Numbered from the stretch's first letter, positions 51,609 to 61,026 are shown. The stretch is 64,000 nt of DNA from Lacinutrix sp. WUR7 (GCF_016864015.1 NZ_CP045067.1:841001-905000); one strand, 5' to 3'. The notes: generated by a model not told the origin, from the sequence alone. Numbers and translations are program-made.

Positions 51609-52553
51609 TTAATTAGCATTCATAAATTGTTGAATAAGCTGATTAACCTCTATCGGTTTTTCAAATTGCACAAAATGACCAGCATCTTCTACATACGCGA
51701 CTTTTACTTCCTTTATTTTTTGGGAAGCTATCTCACCAACATCTTCAATAGTTAAGGTGGGATTTAAATAACGGTTAGGAATAAGCATGTCTTTATTACC
51801 AAAAACAACTAATGTCTTTTTTGCAATATTCTCTAAATCTGTATACACCGGATCGTTTAGCATTCCAGAAATACTACTCACAATAGCGGTACAATGTGCA
51901 TCAAAATCTGTAGCTAATTTAATTTCCTTTCTATCCGCAATCATTCTAGATGTCTCTTCTGGCAACTGGTAAAAGTTTAAGGCATAGTTTTTTTCAATTT
52001 GCTCGTCTGTTGTGTTTTTCACCATATCGACAGTGAAAAAACTTTTTAGCATATTAGAACCAGCTTCCGAAAACTGTTCTAATCCTGCTGGAGCAATCAA
52101 AATTAGTTTTTCAATATCTGCTGCATAAGAAGTCGCTAGTTTAACACTTGCTTGTCCGCCCATAGAATGTCCAACAAGAACCACATTTTTCAATTCTAAT
52201 TCCGCTATGAATTTATGTAAAATTTCAGCGAAGTACGTTGGCGTATAATCTACTTCAGGTTTAGAGGATCTTCCGTATCCTGGTAAATCCAAAGCAACGC
52301 AGGTGTAATGATCTTTTAAGTCCTTAATATTTTCAGACCATGCATCCGAATTACTACTTAATCCATGTACAAACAAGATTGTTTTTTCACCAATTCCTTC
52401 TTTAATATAACTTATTTCCGTGCTGTCAATTACCACTGCATGTGATTTAAAATCATATTGAGAAATTATTTCTTTCATAAGTTTATCTGATTTTTGCGAA
52501 AACATAATGGTGCTAATTAAAGTGAAAATAAATAATAGCGTAAGTCTTTTCAT
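51609..52553 (-). CDS. Exported alpha/beta hydrolase
   Basis: This 314-residue hydrolase begins with a signal peptide (MKRLTLLFIFTLISTIMFSQ, 1-20), so it likely acts in the periplasm. The oxyanion HGLSSNSDAW is near residue 63, nucleophile Ser130 is in LVGHSMGGQASV, Asp in VVFGNKDMLIP, and His in VEDAGHFVQFEKP. Its start overlaps the stop of the AMP-dependent ligase gene by 4 bp. It may hydrolyse an ester taken up by the TonB receptor before the permease step. Confidence 0.9.
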   Translation of the reverse strand: MKRLTLLFIFTLISTIMFSQKSDKLMKEIISQYDFKSHAVVIDSTEISYIKEGIGEKTILFVHGLSSNSDAWSENIKDLKDHYTCVALDLPGYGRSSKPEVDYTPTYFAEILHKFIAELELKNVVLVGHSMGGQASVKLATSYAADIEKLILIAPAGLEQFSEAGSNMLKSFFTVDMVKNTTDEQIEKNYALNFYQLPEETSRMIADRKEIKLATDFDAHCTAIVSSISGMLNDPVYTDLENIAKKTLVVFGNKDMLIPNRYLNPTLTIEDVGEIASQKIKEVKVAYVEDAGHFVQFEKPIEVNQLIQQFMNAN

Positions 52554-54055
52554 TGTTCTGATTTAATAGTATTAAAATAATTATATAATTTTTTTCTAGA
52601 AACTTTACCCAAACTGGTTAGCGGAATTTCATCTAAAATAAAAAGATGTTTTGGATGCTTAAAAGCTACCAGATTCGTTTTTAAAACTTCCCGAATTGCG
52701 GTCACGGAAAGATCTTCATTTTCTGTGGTTACAAATGCTATGCCGCATTCTCCCCATTTTTCATCCTTCACACTTAAAACTACTGCTTTCTTTATTCCTT
52801 TTATTAATTCCAACTGCACCTCAATTTCTTGCGGATAAATATTTTCTCCACCAGAAATATACATGTCGTTTTTGCGTCCTTTCATATACAAAAAACCTTC
52901 TGCATCACTATACGCAAAGTCGCCAGTAAACAGCCATCCTTTTTTTATTTTACTGCTGGTTTTAACGGAATTATTCCAATATCCCGGAGTTACTATATTC
53001 CCTTTAATACAGAGTTCACCAACTTCATTTGTCTTAACGGTCTCTCCTTTGGCATTCACAATTTTTAGATCTAAATAAAAATTAGGCTTTCCTATAGAAT
53101 TTGGTTTAAGCACTGCCATTTTATGATGTAACGAAGTAATACTTGGACCAGCTTCGGTTAAACCATAGCCTGGTCTTATGTAAATATTTTTTTCTGTTTT
53201 CCAGAAAGAAACAAGTTCGGATGGCACTTTTTCACCACCAGAAATAATGTAACGCATTTTTTCTAGGTTTACATTTTTAAAAACTGCCGTTTTCTGCATC
53301 ATTAATAGCATGGTTGGCAAAGCCATAAACAAAGTCGTTTTGTTGCGTTCTAAAAGGCATAATATGTTTTCTGCATCGAACTTTTCTAACATACCAATAT
53401 GTGCTCCTTTATGCAAAAGTGGCGTTATAAAAACATTCCATCCAGATGTATGATACGGCGGCAAGGTATTTATTGTGGAATCTCGAAAGGTAATCCCCAA
53501 CTGCATCGATGTATTTAAGCTATTCCAAAACAACATTTTATTGGTATAAATAACCCCTTTTGGCGCACCTGTAGTTCCCGAAGTATAAAATATAAATAAG
53601 GCATTATCCTCTTTAATAGAATAAGTTTTTACTGCATGATTTTCTTCATTATGAAAAAAGTGTTCTAGTTTGTCCACAGAGATTGTTTGTATCTTTTCTA
53701 GTGGTAATTGCGCTAATTTATCTTGATGATTTTCATTATATATAAATAAACAAGGTATACAGTCTACAAGAAGTTTTGCTATTTCACTTACCGGTAAGCG
53801 ATAATTTAAAGGAACCATTACCAATCCCATACGTTGGCAAGCCACAAAGAGCACCATATATTCCAGGCTATGCTCTGCTAAAACAGCGATTCTATTGCCT
53901 TCTTCCAAATGAAGCTCTGTAAATTTATGGATTAACCGATTGGCGTAGATATGCAAGTCATTATACGTATAACTAATATTAGTGTCATACGATGTTAATG
54001 CAATTTTGTCGGGCGTATAATCTGCCCATTTAGCTGTCCAATCTAGTGCGTCCAC
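52550..54055 (-). CDS. Acyl-CoA synthetase (AMP-binding)
   Basis: This 501-residue enzyme activates a carboxylic acid to its acyl-CoA with ATP. The P-loop-like signature FYTSGTTGAPKGV is near residue 155, YGLTEAGPS near 298, and WLFTGDFAYSDAEGFLY near 368. A8-loop GRKNDMYISGGENIYP and the C-terminal lysine in LTSLGKVSRKKL follow. It starts with GTG at 54055, because the conserved DWTAKWADYTPDKIAL begins there, and overlaps the symporter gene by 26 bp. The acid is unknown. 3-Hydroxybutyrate, acetoacetate or a fatty acid would fit the neighbours. Confidence 0.9.
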   Translation of the reverse strand: MDALDWTAKWADYTPDKIALTSYDTNISYTYNDLHIYANRLIHKFTELHLEEGNRIAVLAEHSLEYMVLFVACQRMGLVMVPLNYRLPVSEIAKLLVDCIPCLFIYNENHQDKLAQLPLEKIQTISVDKLEHFFHNEENHAVKTYSIKEDNALFIFYTSGTTGAPKGVIYTNKMLFWNSLNTSMQLGITFRDSTINTLPPYHTSGWNVFITPLLHKGAHIGMLEKFDAENILCLLERNKTTLFMALPTMLLMMQKTAVFKNVNLEKMRYIISGGEKVPSELVSFWKTEKNIYIRPGYGLTEAGPSITSLHHKMAVLKPNSIGKPNFYLDLKIVNAKGETVKTNEVGELCIKGNIVTPGYWNNSVKTSSKIKKGWLFTGDFAYSDAEGFLYMKGRKNDMYISGGENIYPQEIEVQLELIKGIKKAVVLSVKDEKWGECGIAFVTTENEDLSVTAIREVLKTNLVAFKHPKHLFILDEIPLTSLGKVSRKKLYNYFNTIKSEQ

Positions 54056-55541
54056 TTGCTTCTTTATTAAAATCTATTTTATATATAATGTACCCAATCA
54101 CTAGGGATGTTATTATTCCTATTGCCGCAGAAACCCCAGGATTATTAACCGGTTCTTGCATGTACGGTGTTATCCTTCCGTAGTAAATACCAAAATGTAC
54201 CACTATTGCCGTAACACTTGCTATAAAAACAGCCCTTAAAGAAACATTATCTAAAAATGTTCCAAACAGAACAGGCACAAAAGCAGCTGCAAAGTAAGCA
54301 TAGACCCCGTTTTGAGCAAAAATAGCCACACTAACGTCTGGGTTTTTAATTTGTTGCCAACTTAATAAAAAGCTCACAACACCAAGGACAACAATAACTG
54401 CTTTATTGATTGAAATTGTTTTTTCGGTAAACCTATCCTTAAACAAAGGATTGATGATATCTGAAGTAATGGTAATAGACAACGATTGAATCAAACTCTC
54501 TAAGGTCGATAATCCTGCCGAAATTAAACCCACAACAATAACTAAACCAATACCTACAGAAAACTTAGTAACAACGTAGGTTGGTATAATTTCATCCATT
54601 CTTAGTTTTTCTCCATTGACCATAAAGTCAGGAAAACTAATTCGAGCATACAAACCAACAATTACCACTAAAAAGAAAACAATCATAAAAGCAATCCCGC
54701 TAAACAAATAGGTGTTTATTTTTGAAGAATCTTTTAATAATAGTGATTTTGTAATAATGTGTGGCTGACAAACAATAGCAACACCAATTACTATTTGGGT
54801 AAAAATAATTTCAAAATAATCTCGAAAAAGAAAGCTTGATGGGTTTGTTGGTTTAGTAAGATTAGGGTCTATAGCATTTAATTTATCGAAGAAACCAGAA
54901 ATACCATCAGTAAAATATTCAGACCCAGAACTAATTAAAATAATAGCAACAACAAACATAATGATCGCCTGAATAGTATTGGTATACACCATAGAGTTTG
55001 CCCCACCAAACATCATATAACCAAACACAAATGTGGTAATTCCCATAAGCACATAAAAAGGATCTGCATTTAGGGATTTAGAAATAACCTGTGTTAATCC
55101 AACATTAATTAGCACAATAAAAGTAATGAGTAAGAGTGCTATAATACCGAAGAAAAACGCATAGCTTTTACTTTTATACCGTTTCCCTATCCATTGTGCC
55201 ATGGTTGTGGCTTTCACAGAATTACCTTGCTTTACAAAACCTTTGGTAAAAACAATAAGCGATACAAATGCAGCAATTGGTAATACAATAGCGAAAGAGA
55301 TTACTCCTGAAATTCCGTATAGCGCAATAAATCCGGGATTAATAATAAAGGTTGCAGCACTTGTCATAGAAGCCGCCAAAGACAAACCAACTACCCAAGA
55401 AGGGAAACCTATATTTCCAACGGCATAATCTTTTATGCTTGTGTTTTTTCGAGCACCACGTATGACGAAAAATAATATTACTGCAGCATACACTGCTAAT
55501 AAAATCCACATATAAGTCACTAACTTGTCTGATGCTATCAT
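54030..55541 (-). CDS. Sodium:solute symporter (SSS family)
   Basis: This 503-residue protein has about 13 membrane helices and the SSS layout. GLSLAASMTSAATFIINPGF near residue 55, then GKRYKSKSYAFFFG, and GGANSMVYTNTIQAIIMF near 185 are typical. SSS carriers bring in acids, sugars or amino acids with sodium. The start at 55541 (MIASDKLVTYMW) is chosen over a TTG at 55571. It is the first gene of the catabolic run, and its 3' end overlaps the ligase start, so the two are likely functionally paired. The substrate is inferred to be a short hydroxyacid. Confidence 0.9.
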   Translation of the reverse strand: MIASDKLVTYMWILLAVYAAVILFFVIRGARKNTSIKDYAVGNIGFPSWVVGLSLAASMTSAATFIINPGFIALYGISGVISFAIVLPIAAFVSLIVFTKGFVKQGNSVKATTMAQWIGKRYKSKSYAFFFGIIALLLITFIVLINVGLTQVISKSLNADPFYVLMGITTFVFGYMMFGGANSMVYTNTIQAIIMFVVAIILISSGSEYFTDGISGFFDKLNAIDPNLTKPTNPSSFLFRDYFEIIFTQIVIGVAIVCQPHIITKSLLLKDSSKINTYLFSGIAFMIVFFLVVIVGLYARISFPDFMVNGEKLRMDEIIPTYVVTKFSVGIGLVIVVGLISAGLSTLESLIQSLSITITSDIINPLFKDRFTEKTISINKAVIVVLGVVSFLLSWQQIKNPDVSVAIFAQNGVYAYFAAAFVPVLFGTFLDNVSLRAVFIASVTAIVVHFGIYYGRITPYMQEPVNNPGVSAAIGIITSLVIGYIIYKIDFNKEASGRTRLDS

Positions 55542-55760
55542 TTCTATTTTTGTCTTTAAAACAAATAACAAACTTTATATTATTTTGATTTCAAATATTC
55601 ATCTTAATAAAGGTATGACTTTTATAAATTAAAACACAGAAATAACCAAACACATTGTATTATATACAAAAATAGATTATGTGACTTTTATAACAACAAC
55701 TATTATTACAGGAATATTATTAGTATTCCATTTTATCTTTTTTACATATAGCGCATAAAA

Positions 55761-55795
55761 AAACACCTTTACTTATTAGATAAGTAAAGGTGTTT
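55761..55795 (-). terminator. Intrinsic terminator of rpmA
   Basis: AAACACCTTTACTTA and TAAGTAAAGGTGTTT form a perfect 15-bp stem around TTAGA, with A-rich sequence giving a U-run on the minus strand, 26 bp after the rpmA stop. Confidence 0.95.
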
Positions 55796-55821
55796 TAAAT
55801 TTTTAAGGATTTATAAAATTC

Positions 55822-56082
55822 TTAAACTTCGAAAGGCTCAATAGATACATAAGATCTATTGTTTCTTTTTTTAGTGAATTTCACAAGACCATCTACTCTA
55901 GCGTGTAAAGTGTGATCTTTTCCTTGGTATACGTTCTCCGCTGGGTGATGCGTATTACCTCTTTGTCTTAATATGATATTTCCAGCAATAGCAGCTTGTC
56001 CACCAAATATCTTCACGCCTAAACGTTTTGATTCTGATTCTCTACCATTCTTCGAACTACCAACTCCTTTTTTATGAGCCAT
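55822..56082 (-). CDS. rpmA: Ribosomal protein bL27
   Basis: This 86-residue large-subunit protein is typical bL27: [20 protein letters not shown] at the N-terminus, then [22 protein letters not shown] and the [17 protein letters not shown] stretch. The conserved N-terminal tail reaches into the peptidyl-transferase centre. It starts directly with AHKKG and lacks the cleavable extension of Firmicutes. It lies 41 bp downstream of rplU in the usual rplU-rpmA pair. Confidence 0.98.
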   Translation of the reverse strand: MAHKKGVGSSKNGRESESKRLGVKIFGGQAAIAGNIILRQRGNTHHPAENVYQGKDHTLHARVDGLVKFTKKRNNRSYVSIEPFEV

Positions 56083-56123
56083 TGTCTTAAGGTTTTATTT
56101 GTTATACTTCAGTAGTTTCGCAA

Positions 56124-56762
56124 TTAAGCTTTACCACCATCTAATTCGTCTTGCCATTTTTTAAGCTCGTCCCACTTACCATCAGCAGCTAATTTAGCTT
56201 GTGCTGGCCAAGTATCTGTTACGTGATTACCACGAACACCTGCAATGATTTCAGAAATTTTTGCTGCATCTGTTTTAGCTAAATCTGCGAAAGTCGCGAT
56301 TCCAGCTTCTACTAATGTTTCAGCAATTTTAGGTCCAATACCTTCAACTTTCTTTAAATCATCTGCTTTACCTGTTGCTTTTTTAGCAGCTGGTTTTGCT
56401 TCTGCCTTTGGAGCAGCGGCTTTTTTAGCTGGAGCAGCTTTTTTAGCTCCTGAAGCTACAATGCTTTCAATCACGATTTCAGTTAAGGCTTGTCTGTGTC
56501 CATTCTTTACACGGTAACCTTTTCTTCTTTTCTTTTTGAAAACAATAACTTTATCACCTTGAAGGTGCTTTAAGATTTTCACACTTACTTGTGCTCCATC
56601 TATAGCTGGGGCGCCTACAGTTACATTGCTACCATCTGCAATTAAAAGAACATTATCGAAAGACATTGTCTTTCCTTCTTCTGATGCTAAACGGTTAACA
56701 AAAACTTTTTGGTCTTTTTCAACTTTGAATTGATGCCCTGCTATCTCTACAATTGCGTACAT
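56124..56762 (-). CDS. rplU: Ribosomal protein bL21 with a C-terminal HhH extension
   Basis: The first 103 residues are a normal bL21 (MYAIVEIAGHQFKVEKDQ, VLLIADGSNVTVGAP, FKKKRRKGYRVKNGHRQAL), a large-subunit protein that binds 23S rRNA. A further 109 residues follow: a lysine/alanine/proline linker (about 104-132) and a helix-hairpin-helix-like domain (DDLKKVEGIGPKIAETLVEAG near 133, then FADLAKTDAAKISEII). bL21 is usually about 103 residues. Such tails occur in Bacteroidota but their role is unknown. HhH domains commonly bind nucleic acid. Confidence 0.95.
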   Translation of the reverse strand: MYAIVEIAGHQFKVEKDQKVFVNRLASEEGKTMSFDNVLLIADGSNVTVGAPAIDGAQVSVKILKHLQGDKVIVFKKKRRKGYRVKNGHRQALTEIVIESIVASGAKKAAPAKKAAAPKAEAKPAAKKATGKADDLKKVEGIGPKIAETLVEAGIATFADLAKTDAAKISEIIAGVRGNHVTDTWPAQAKLAADGKWDELKKWQDELDGGKA

Positions 56763-56824
56763 AGCGTAACGTTTTTATTAATTAATTTATATAAAATAAT
56801 CTCATTTTCCTTAGAAAACGGATG

Positions 56825-56855
56825 CAAATATACTGCTAATTAATTAAACTACAAA
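56825..56855 (-). promoter_or_regulatory. Consensus promoter of rplU-rpmA
   Basis: On the minus strand TTTG (56852-56855) is followed after exactly 19 nt by TATATTTG (56825-56832). This is a perfect match to the Bacteroidota primary sigma consensus. The leader would be about 55-60 nt. Confidence 0.9.
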
Positions 56856-56859
56856 CGTT

Positions 56860-57315
56860 TTATTGCTTTTGAACAACTTTTGTGCTGTTTTTTAAAACCT
56901 GCATGAAAGTAAGTGTTAAAATTGTTGAAGATGCTAAACCTTCAACAAGAATTACAAAGATTAAAATTCCGCCACCATACCCACCATCATTAAACCAATC
57001 TTTCAATAAGGTATTCTTAAATTCTATATCTATATGAAACATATAAATCCCCATAAACAAGGCAAAAAGAAACGTTGCTAAAAAACCAGTAATTATTCCA
57101 ACCTTAAAGCCGTTTCCATAGTCAAATTCTCCATGTGATATCGTTTTATACTTTTTAATAGATAGATAAATTCCGTACCCCATAAATAATCCGTTTACCA
57201 TTCTAAACCAGGGATTAGTATGCAGTCCTAACAATTTAATAATTAGAAAATATGCTATAAGCGCTATAGTTGTAAAAACGCCATATTTAACAGCCACAGA
57301 TGAAGAAGAATTCAT
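56860..57315 (-). CDS. DUF4199 family membrane protein
   Basis: This 151-residue protein has four membrane helices (about 9-27, 38-54, 70-92 and 118-142), matching the DUF4199 family common in Bacteroidota, with unknown function. VKYGVFTTIALIAYFLIIKLLG opens the first helix and FDYGNGFKVGIITGFLATFLF the third. It lies just upstream of the rplU promoter on the same strand and is divergent from the M16 peptidase gene. Confidence 0.82.
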   Translation of the reverse strand: MNSSSSVAVKYGVFTTIALIAYFLIIKLLGLHTNPWFRMVNGLFMGYGIYLSIKKYKTISHGEFDYGNGFKVGIITGFLATFLFALFMGIYMFHIDIEFKNTLLKDWFNDGGYGGGILIFVILVEGLASSTILTLTFMQVLKNSTKVVQKQ

Positions 57316-57500
57316 ATCAATAAAGCTTTAAGGGTTATACTCTTTTTAAATTTCGTGAAAAAATTCCAATTAATACAATTTAATACTAACTTTTTGATAT
57401 TGTTAACGTTAAAAATATTTTTAAATATTACTTTTGAAAATCTGTAACTATTCTTAATAGTTAAGGACAAATCATTAAAATTATATAAACCAAAGACACA

Positions 57501-58820
57501 ATGAAAAAACACATTTTAGCTTTAGCTTCTTTATGTTTAGCTGGCTTAACAGCAACCGCTCAAGAAGTTAAGTATGAAGAGTACGACTTAGATAACGGCA
57601 TGCACGTTATCTTACATAAAGACAACTCTGCTCCTGTAGTAACAACCTCTGTAATGTATCATGTAGGTGCAAAAGATGAAAACCCAGAACGTACTGGTTT
57701 TGCTCACTTTTTTGAACACCTTTTATTTGAAGGAACCGAAAACATTAAAAGAGGAGATTGGTTTAACATAGTTACCTCTAATGGAGGAAGCAACAATGCC
57801 AACACCACAGACGACAGAACATACTACTACGAAGTATTTCCTTCTAATAGTGTAGAACTTGGTTTATGGATGGAATCGGAAAGATTAATGCATCCTATTA
57901 TTAATCAAGTTGGTGTAGACACCCAAAACGAAGTTGTTAAAGAGGAAAAACGCTTACGTGTAGACAATTCTCCATATGGTAAGTTTTTTGAAAATGTAAA
58001 GAAAAACATGTTTAAAAAACACCCATACAGATGGACAACTATTGGAGAAATGGCACATTTAGACGCTGCTACTCTAGAAGAGTTTCAAGCTTTCAACAAG
58101 AAATTCTATGTACCAAACAACGCTGTTTTAGTGGTAGCTGGAGATATTGATGTTCCTGCTGTAAAAAAAATGATTCAAGATTATTTTGGCCCAATTCCTA
58201 GAGGAGAAGAAATCACAAGAAACTTCCCTAAAGAAGACCCTATTACAACGCCTATTAAAGCAACTGCTTACGATAGCAACATTCAAATACCTGCAATTGT
58301 TGCTGCTTACAGAACACCTTCAATGAAAGATAAAGACGCTTATGCGTTAGATATGTTATCTACTTATTTAAGTAGCGGTAAGAGTTCTGTATTATACAAG
58401 AAATTAGTTGACGAGAAAAAAATGGCACTACAAGTTGGAGCGTTTAATAACAGTCAAGAAGATTATGGAACATATATTTTATACGGAATGCCTTTAGGAG
58501 ATGTTAAACTTGAAGATTTACTTAAAGAAATAGATGAAGAAATTGTGAAAGTTCAAAATGAATTGATTTCTGAAAGAGACTACCAAAAACTTCAAAACAT
58601 ATCTGAAAACCAATTTGTAAACTCCAATTCTAGTGTAGAAGGTATTGCAGGATCATTAGCAACATATTACATGTTATATGGTGACACCGCTTTAATTAAT
58701 AAAGAAATTGAAATCTATAGATCTATTACTAGAGAAGATATTCAAGCGGTAGCAAAAAAATACCTAAACGCTAATCAACGATTAGAAATGGAATATTTAC
58801 CAGAAGAAAAAGAGCAATAA
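57501..58820 (+). CDS. M16 zinc peptidase, catalytic subunit
   Basis: This 439-residue M16 (pitrilysin/MPP-type) peptidase has a signal peptide (MKKHILALASLCLAGLTATA, 1-20) and the inverted zinc motif HFFEHLLFEGT (H-x-x-E-H) near residue 72, with the further Glu in the following helix (NEVVKEEKRLRVDN). Two M16 domains are present. It is probably periplasmic. The next gene, 19 bp on, encodes an M16 homologue that lacks the zinc motif, so the pair likely forms a heterodimer, as in mitochondrial processing peptidase. Confidence 0.92.
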   Translation: MKKHILALASLCLAGLTATAQEVKYEEYDLDNGMHVILHKDNSAPVVTTSVMYHVGAKDENPERTGFAHFFEHLLFEGTENIKRGDWFNIVTSNGGSNNANTTDDRTYYYEVFPSNSVELGLWMESERLMHPIINQVGVDTQNEVVKEEKRLRVDNSPYGKFFENVKKNMFKKHPYRWTTIGEMAHLDAATLEEFQAFNKKFYVPNNAVLVVAGDIDVPAVKKMIQDYFGPIPRGEEITRNFPKEDPITTPIKATAYDSNIQIPAIVAAYRTPSMKDKDAYALDMLSTYLSSGKSSVLYKKLVDEKKMALQVGAFNNSQEDYGTYILYGMPLGDVKLEDLLKEIDEEIVKVQNELISERDYQKLQNISENQFVNSNSSVEGIAGSLATYYMLYGDTALINKEIEIYRSITREDIQAVAKKYLNANQRLEMEYLPEEKEQ

Positions 58821-58839
58821 AAAATTAAATTCATACAAA

Positions 58840-60903
58840 ATGAAGACAAAAATATTTACCATATTATCATTGTTTTTAATGTCCATTGGCCTACAAGCGC
58901 AAATAGACAGATCAAAACAACCAAAAGCAGGACCAGCTCCAAAAATCGCATTAGAAGTACCTGGAGAATTTGAATTACCAAACGGTTTAAAAGTACTTGT
59001 TGTAGAAAACCATAAATTACCTCGTGTTTCTTACAGTTTATCCATAGATAATAAGCCTATTAAAGAAGGAGACATCGCTGGTGTATCTGGAATATTAGGA
59101 AGTATGTTAGGTAACGGAACAACAAACATCGCTAAAGATGCCTTCAATGAAGAAATCGACTTTTTAGGAGCTAGAATGAGCTTTAGATCTAATGGTGGTT
59201 ACGCAAGTTCACTATCTAAATATTCAGATAGAATTCTAAATCTAATGTCAGATGCTGTTAAAAATCCTTTATTAACAGAAGAAGAGTTTCAAAAAGAAAA
59301 AGAGAAAGCTATTGAAGGTTTAAAATCAAACAAAAAAAGTGTAGATGCTGTTGCTAGCCGTGTTGGTAGCGCTTTAGCTTACGGTACACATCATCCTTAC
59401 GGAGAGTTTGTAACCGAAGAAACTATTGGAAAAATAACTTTAAAAGATGTTAAAACTTTTTACGAAAGATACTACGCACCTTCAAACGCATATTTAGTAG
59501 TAGTTGGTGATGTAGATTATACCACTATAGAAAGACAAATTAGAAATTACTTTTCTGCTTGGGAAAGCAATTTAAAAGTGGTTTCTACAGTACCTGAAGC
59601 AATGCCAAATGTGAAATACACGCAAATCAATTTTGTGGATATGCCAAATGCGGTACAGTCTAACATTTCTTTAACGAGTAATGTAGATTTAAAAATGAAC
59701 GATCCAGATTACCATGCTGTTTTAATCGCTAACAAAATATTAGGTGGCGGTTTTAATAGTTACCTAAATATGAATCTTCGTGAAGCTCATGGGTATACTT
59801 ATGGTGCTCGTTCAAGTGTAGGTTCAGACAAATACGTGTCTCGTTTTAAAGCTGGAGCAGCAGTTCGTAATGCCGTAACAGATAGTGCTGTTGTTGAAAC
59901 TTTAAAAGAAATTAAACGTATTAAAGAAGAACCAGTTTCTGCACAAGCATTAGAAAATGCAAAAGCAAAATATCTTGGTGACTTTGTATTAGCTCTAGAG
60001 AATCCGCAAAACATTGCTCGTTATGCATTAAACATAGAACTAAATGATTTACCAAAAGACTTTTATACTACCTATTTAGAAAAAATAAAAGCAGTTACGG
60101 TAGAAGATGTACAAAGAGTAGCAAACAAATACTTTGGTACAGATAGCGCTAGAATTGTTGTTGTTGGAAAAGGTAGCGAAGTACTAGAAAATTTAGAAAA
60201 AGTAACCTTTAACGGTGAAAATGTACCAATCAAATATTATGATGCCTATGCTAATAAAGTTGAAAAACCGAACTACAACATAGAAATGCCAAGTGATGTA
60301 GATGCAAACTCGGTACTTAACAAGTATATTGATGCTATTGGTGGAAAAATCAATTTAGACAAAGTAAACTCTGTTTTTATGACTGCTGAAGCGGAATTAC
60401 AACCAGGTATGATGATGCTTCTAGAAATGAAGAAAACATCTAAAGACCAATTTGCAACAGAAATTTTTGCTATGGGACAATCTATGATGAAAACAGTTGT
60501 TGACGGTGAAGCTGGTTATAAAGTACAACAAGGACAACGTTCTGAAATGAGCCCTGAAGAAGTGAAGACCACACAAGAAGAAGGTTCTCCATTTCCAGAA
60601 GTAAACTACTTAAAGAGCGGAGTTACTTTAGAAAAAATTGAAGATATTGACGGAGAAAAAGCTTACAGAATTAAAATTTCTGATACGCAAACAAACTTTT
60701 ACAGTGTAGAAACTGGATTAAAAATAAAAGTTGAAAAAACGTCTCCAATGGGTTCTGCTTCAACCTACTTAACAGAATACCAAGAAATATCTGGTATAAA
60801 ATTCCCGTTTAAAATCGGACAAACAAATGGACCACGAAAATTTGATTTCATTGTAAAAGAAATCAAAGTAAACGAAGGGGTTACCGATGCTGATTTTAAC
60901 TAA
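58840..60903 (+). CDS. M16 family protein, non-catalytic partner with C-terminal domain
   Basis: This 687-residue exported protein (signal peptide about 1-20) has two M16 domains, but where the zinc motif should be, near residue 86, it reads GILGSMLGNGT with no HxxEH. It retains HGYTYGARSSVGS and the RY-like substrate end of the second domain. From about 487 a further domain of 200 residues (LNKYIDAIGGKINLDKV, then GQSMMKTVVDGEAGYK) resembles LolA-like outer-membrane lipoprotein sorting folds. It likely supports the catalytic partner encoded just upstream. Confidence 0.88.
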   Translation: MKTKIFTILSLFLMSIGLQAQIDRSKQPKAGPAPKIALEVPGEFELPNGLKVLVVENHKLPRVSYSLSIDNKPIKEGDIAGVSGILGSMLGNGTTNIAKDAFNEEIDFLGARMSFRSNGGYASSLSKYSDRILNLMSDAVKNPLLTEEEFQKEKEKAIEGLKSNKKSVDAVASRVGSALAYGTHHPYGEFVTEETIGKITLKDVKTFYERYYAPSNAYLVVVGDVDYTTIERQIRNYFSAWESNLKVVSTVPEAMPNVKYTQINFVDMPNAVQSNISLTSNVDLKMNDPDYHAVLIANKILGGGFNSYLNMNLREAHGYTYGARSSVGSDKYVSRFKAGAAVRNAVTDSAVVETLKEIKRIKEEPVSAQALENAKAKYLGDFVLALENPQNIARYALNIELNDLPKDFYTTYLEKIKAVTVEDVQRVANKYFGTDSARIVVVGKGSEVLENLEKVTFNGENVPIKYYDAYANKVEKPNYNIEMPSDVDANSVLNKYIDAIGGKINLDKVNSVFMTAEAELQPGMMMLLEMKKTSKDQFATEIFAMGQSMMKTVVDGEAGYKVQQGQRSEMSPEEVKTTQEEGSPFPEVNYLKSGVTLEKIEDIDGEKAYRIKISDTQTNFYSVETGLKIKVEKTSPMGSASTYLTEYQEISGIKFPFKIGQTNGPRKFDFIVKEIKVNEGVTDADFN

Positions 60904-60912
60904 TTAAAACAA

Positions 60913-60987
60913 TTGTCATTTCGACCAAAGTGGAGAAAACTATTCATTAGTTACCAATTAGATTTTTCGACTACAATAAAAATGACA
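60913..60987. repeat. REP-like inverted repeat, family 1
   Basis: TGTCATTTCGACCAAAGTGG at the left and TTTTTCGACTACAATAAA then AATGACA at the right are imperfect inverted arms. They match the element at 32970-33041. It lies just after the M16 gene. Confidence 0.75.
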
Positions 60988-61001
60988 TCCTATAAAATAT
61001 T

Positions 61002-61026
61002 AAAACCACGCAAATTGCGTGGTTTT
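61002..61026. terminator. Bidirectional intrinsic terminator
   Basis: AAAACCACGC and GCGTGGTTTT form a perfect 10-bp stem around AAATT, followed by T-rich sequence. It lies between the convergent M16 and DMT exporter genes. Confidence 0.95.

Noticed and set aside
54056-54070. Possible missing start for the acyl-CoA ligase
   Set aside because: No ATG is available before the conserved N-terminus, but a GTG at 54055 fits and overlaps the symporter gene naturally.
57312-57512. A 66-codon minus-strand frame with hydrophobic start, between DUF4199 and the M16 gene
   Set aside because: It overlaps the M16 gene start and promoter region, has asparagine/lysine-rich low-complexity sequence and no conserved-looking segment. 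It is probably a chance frame in AT-rich DNA.
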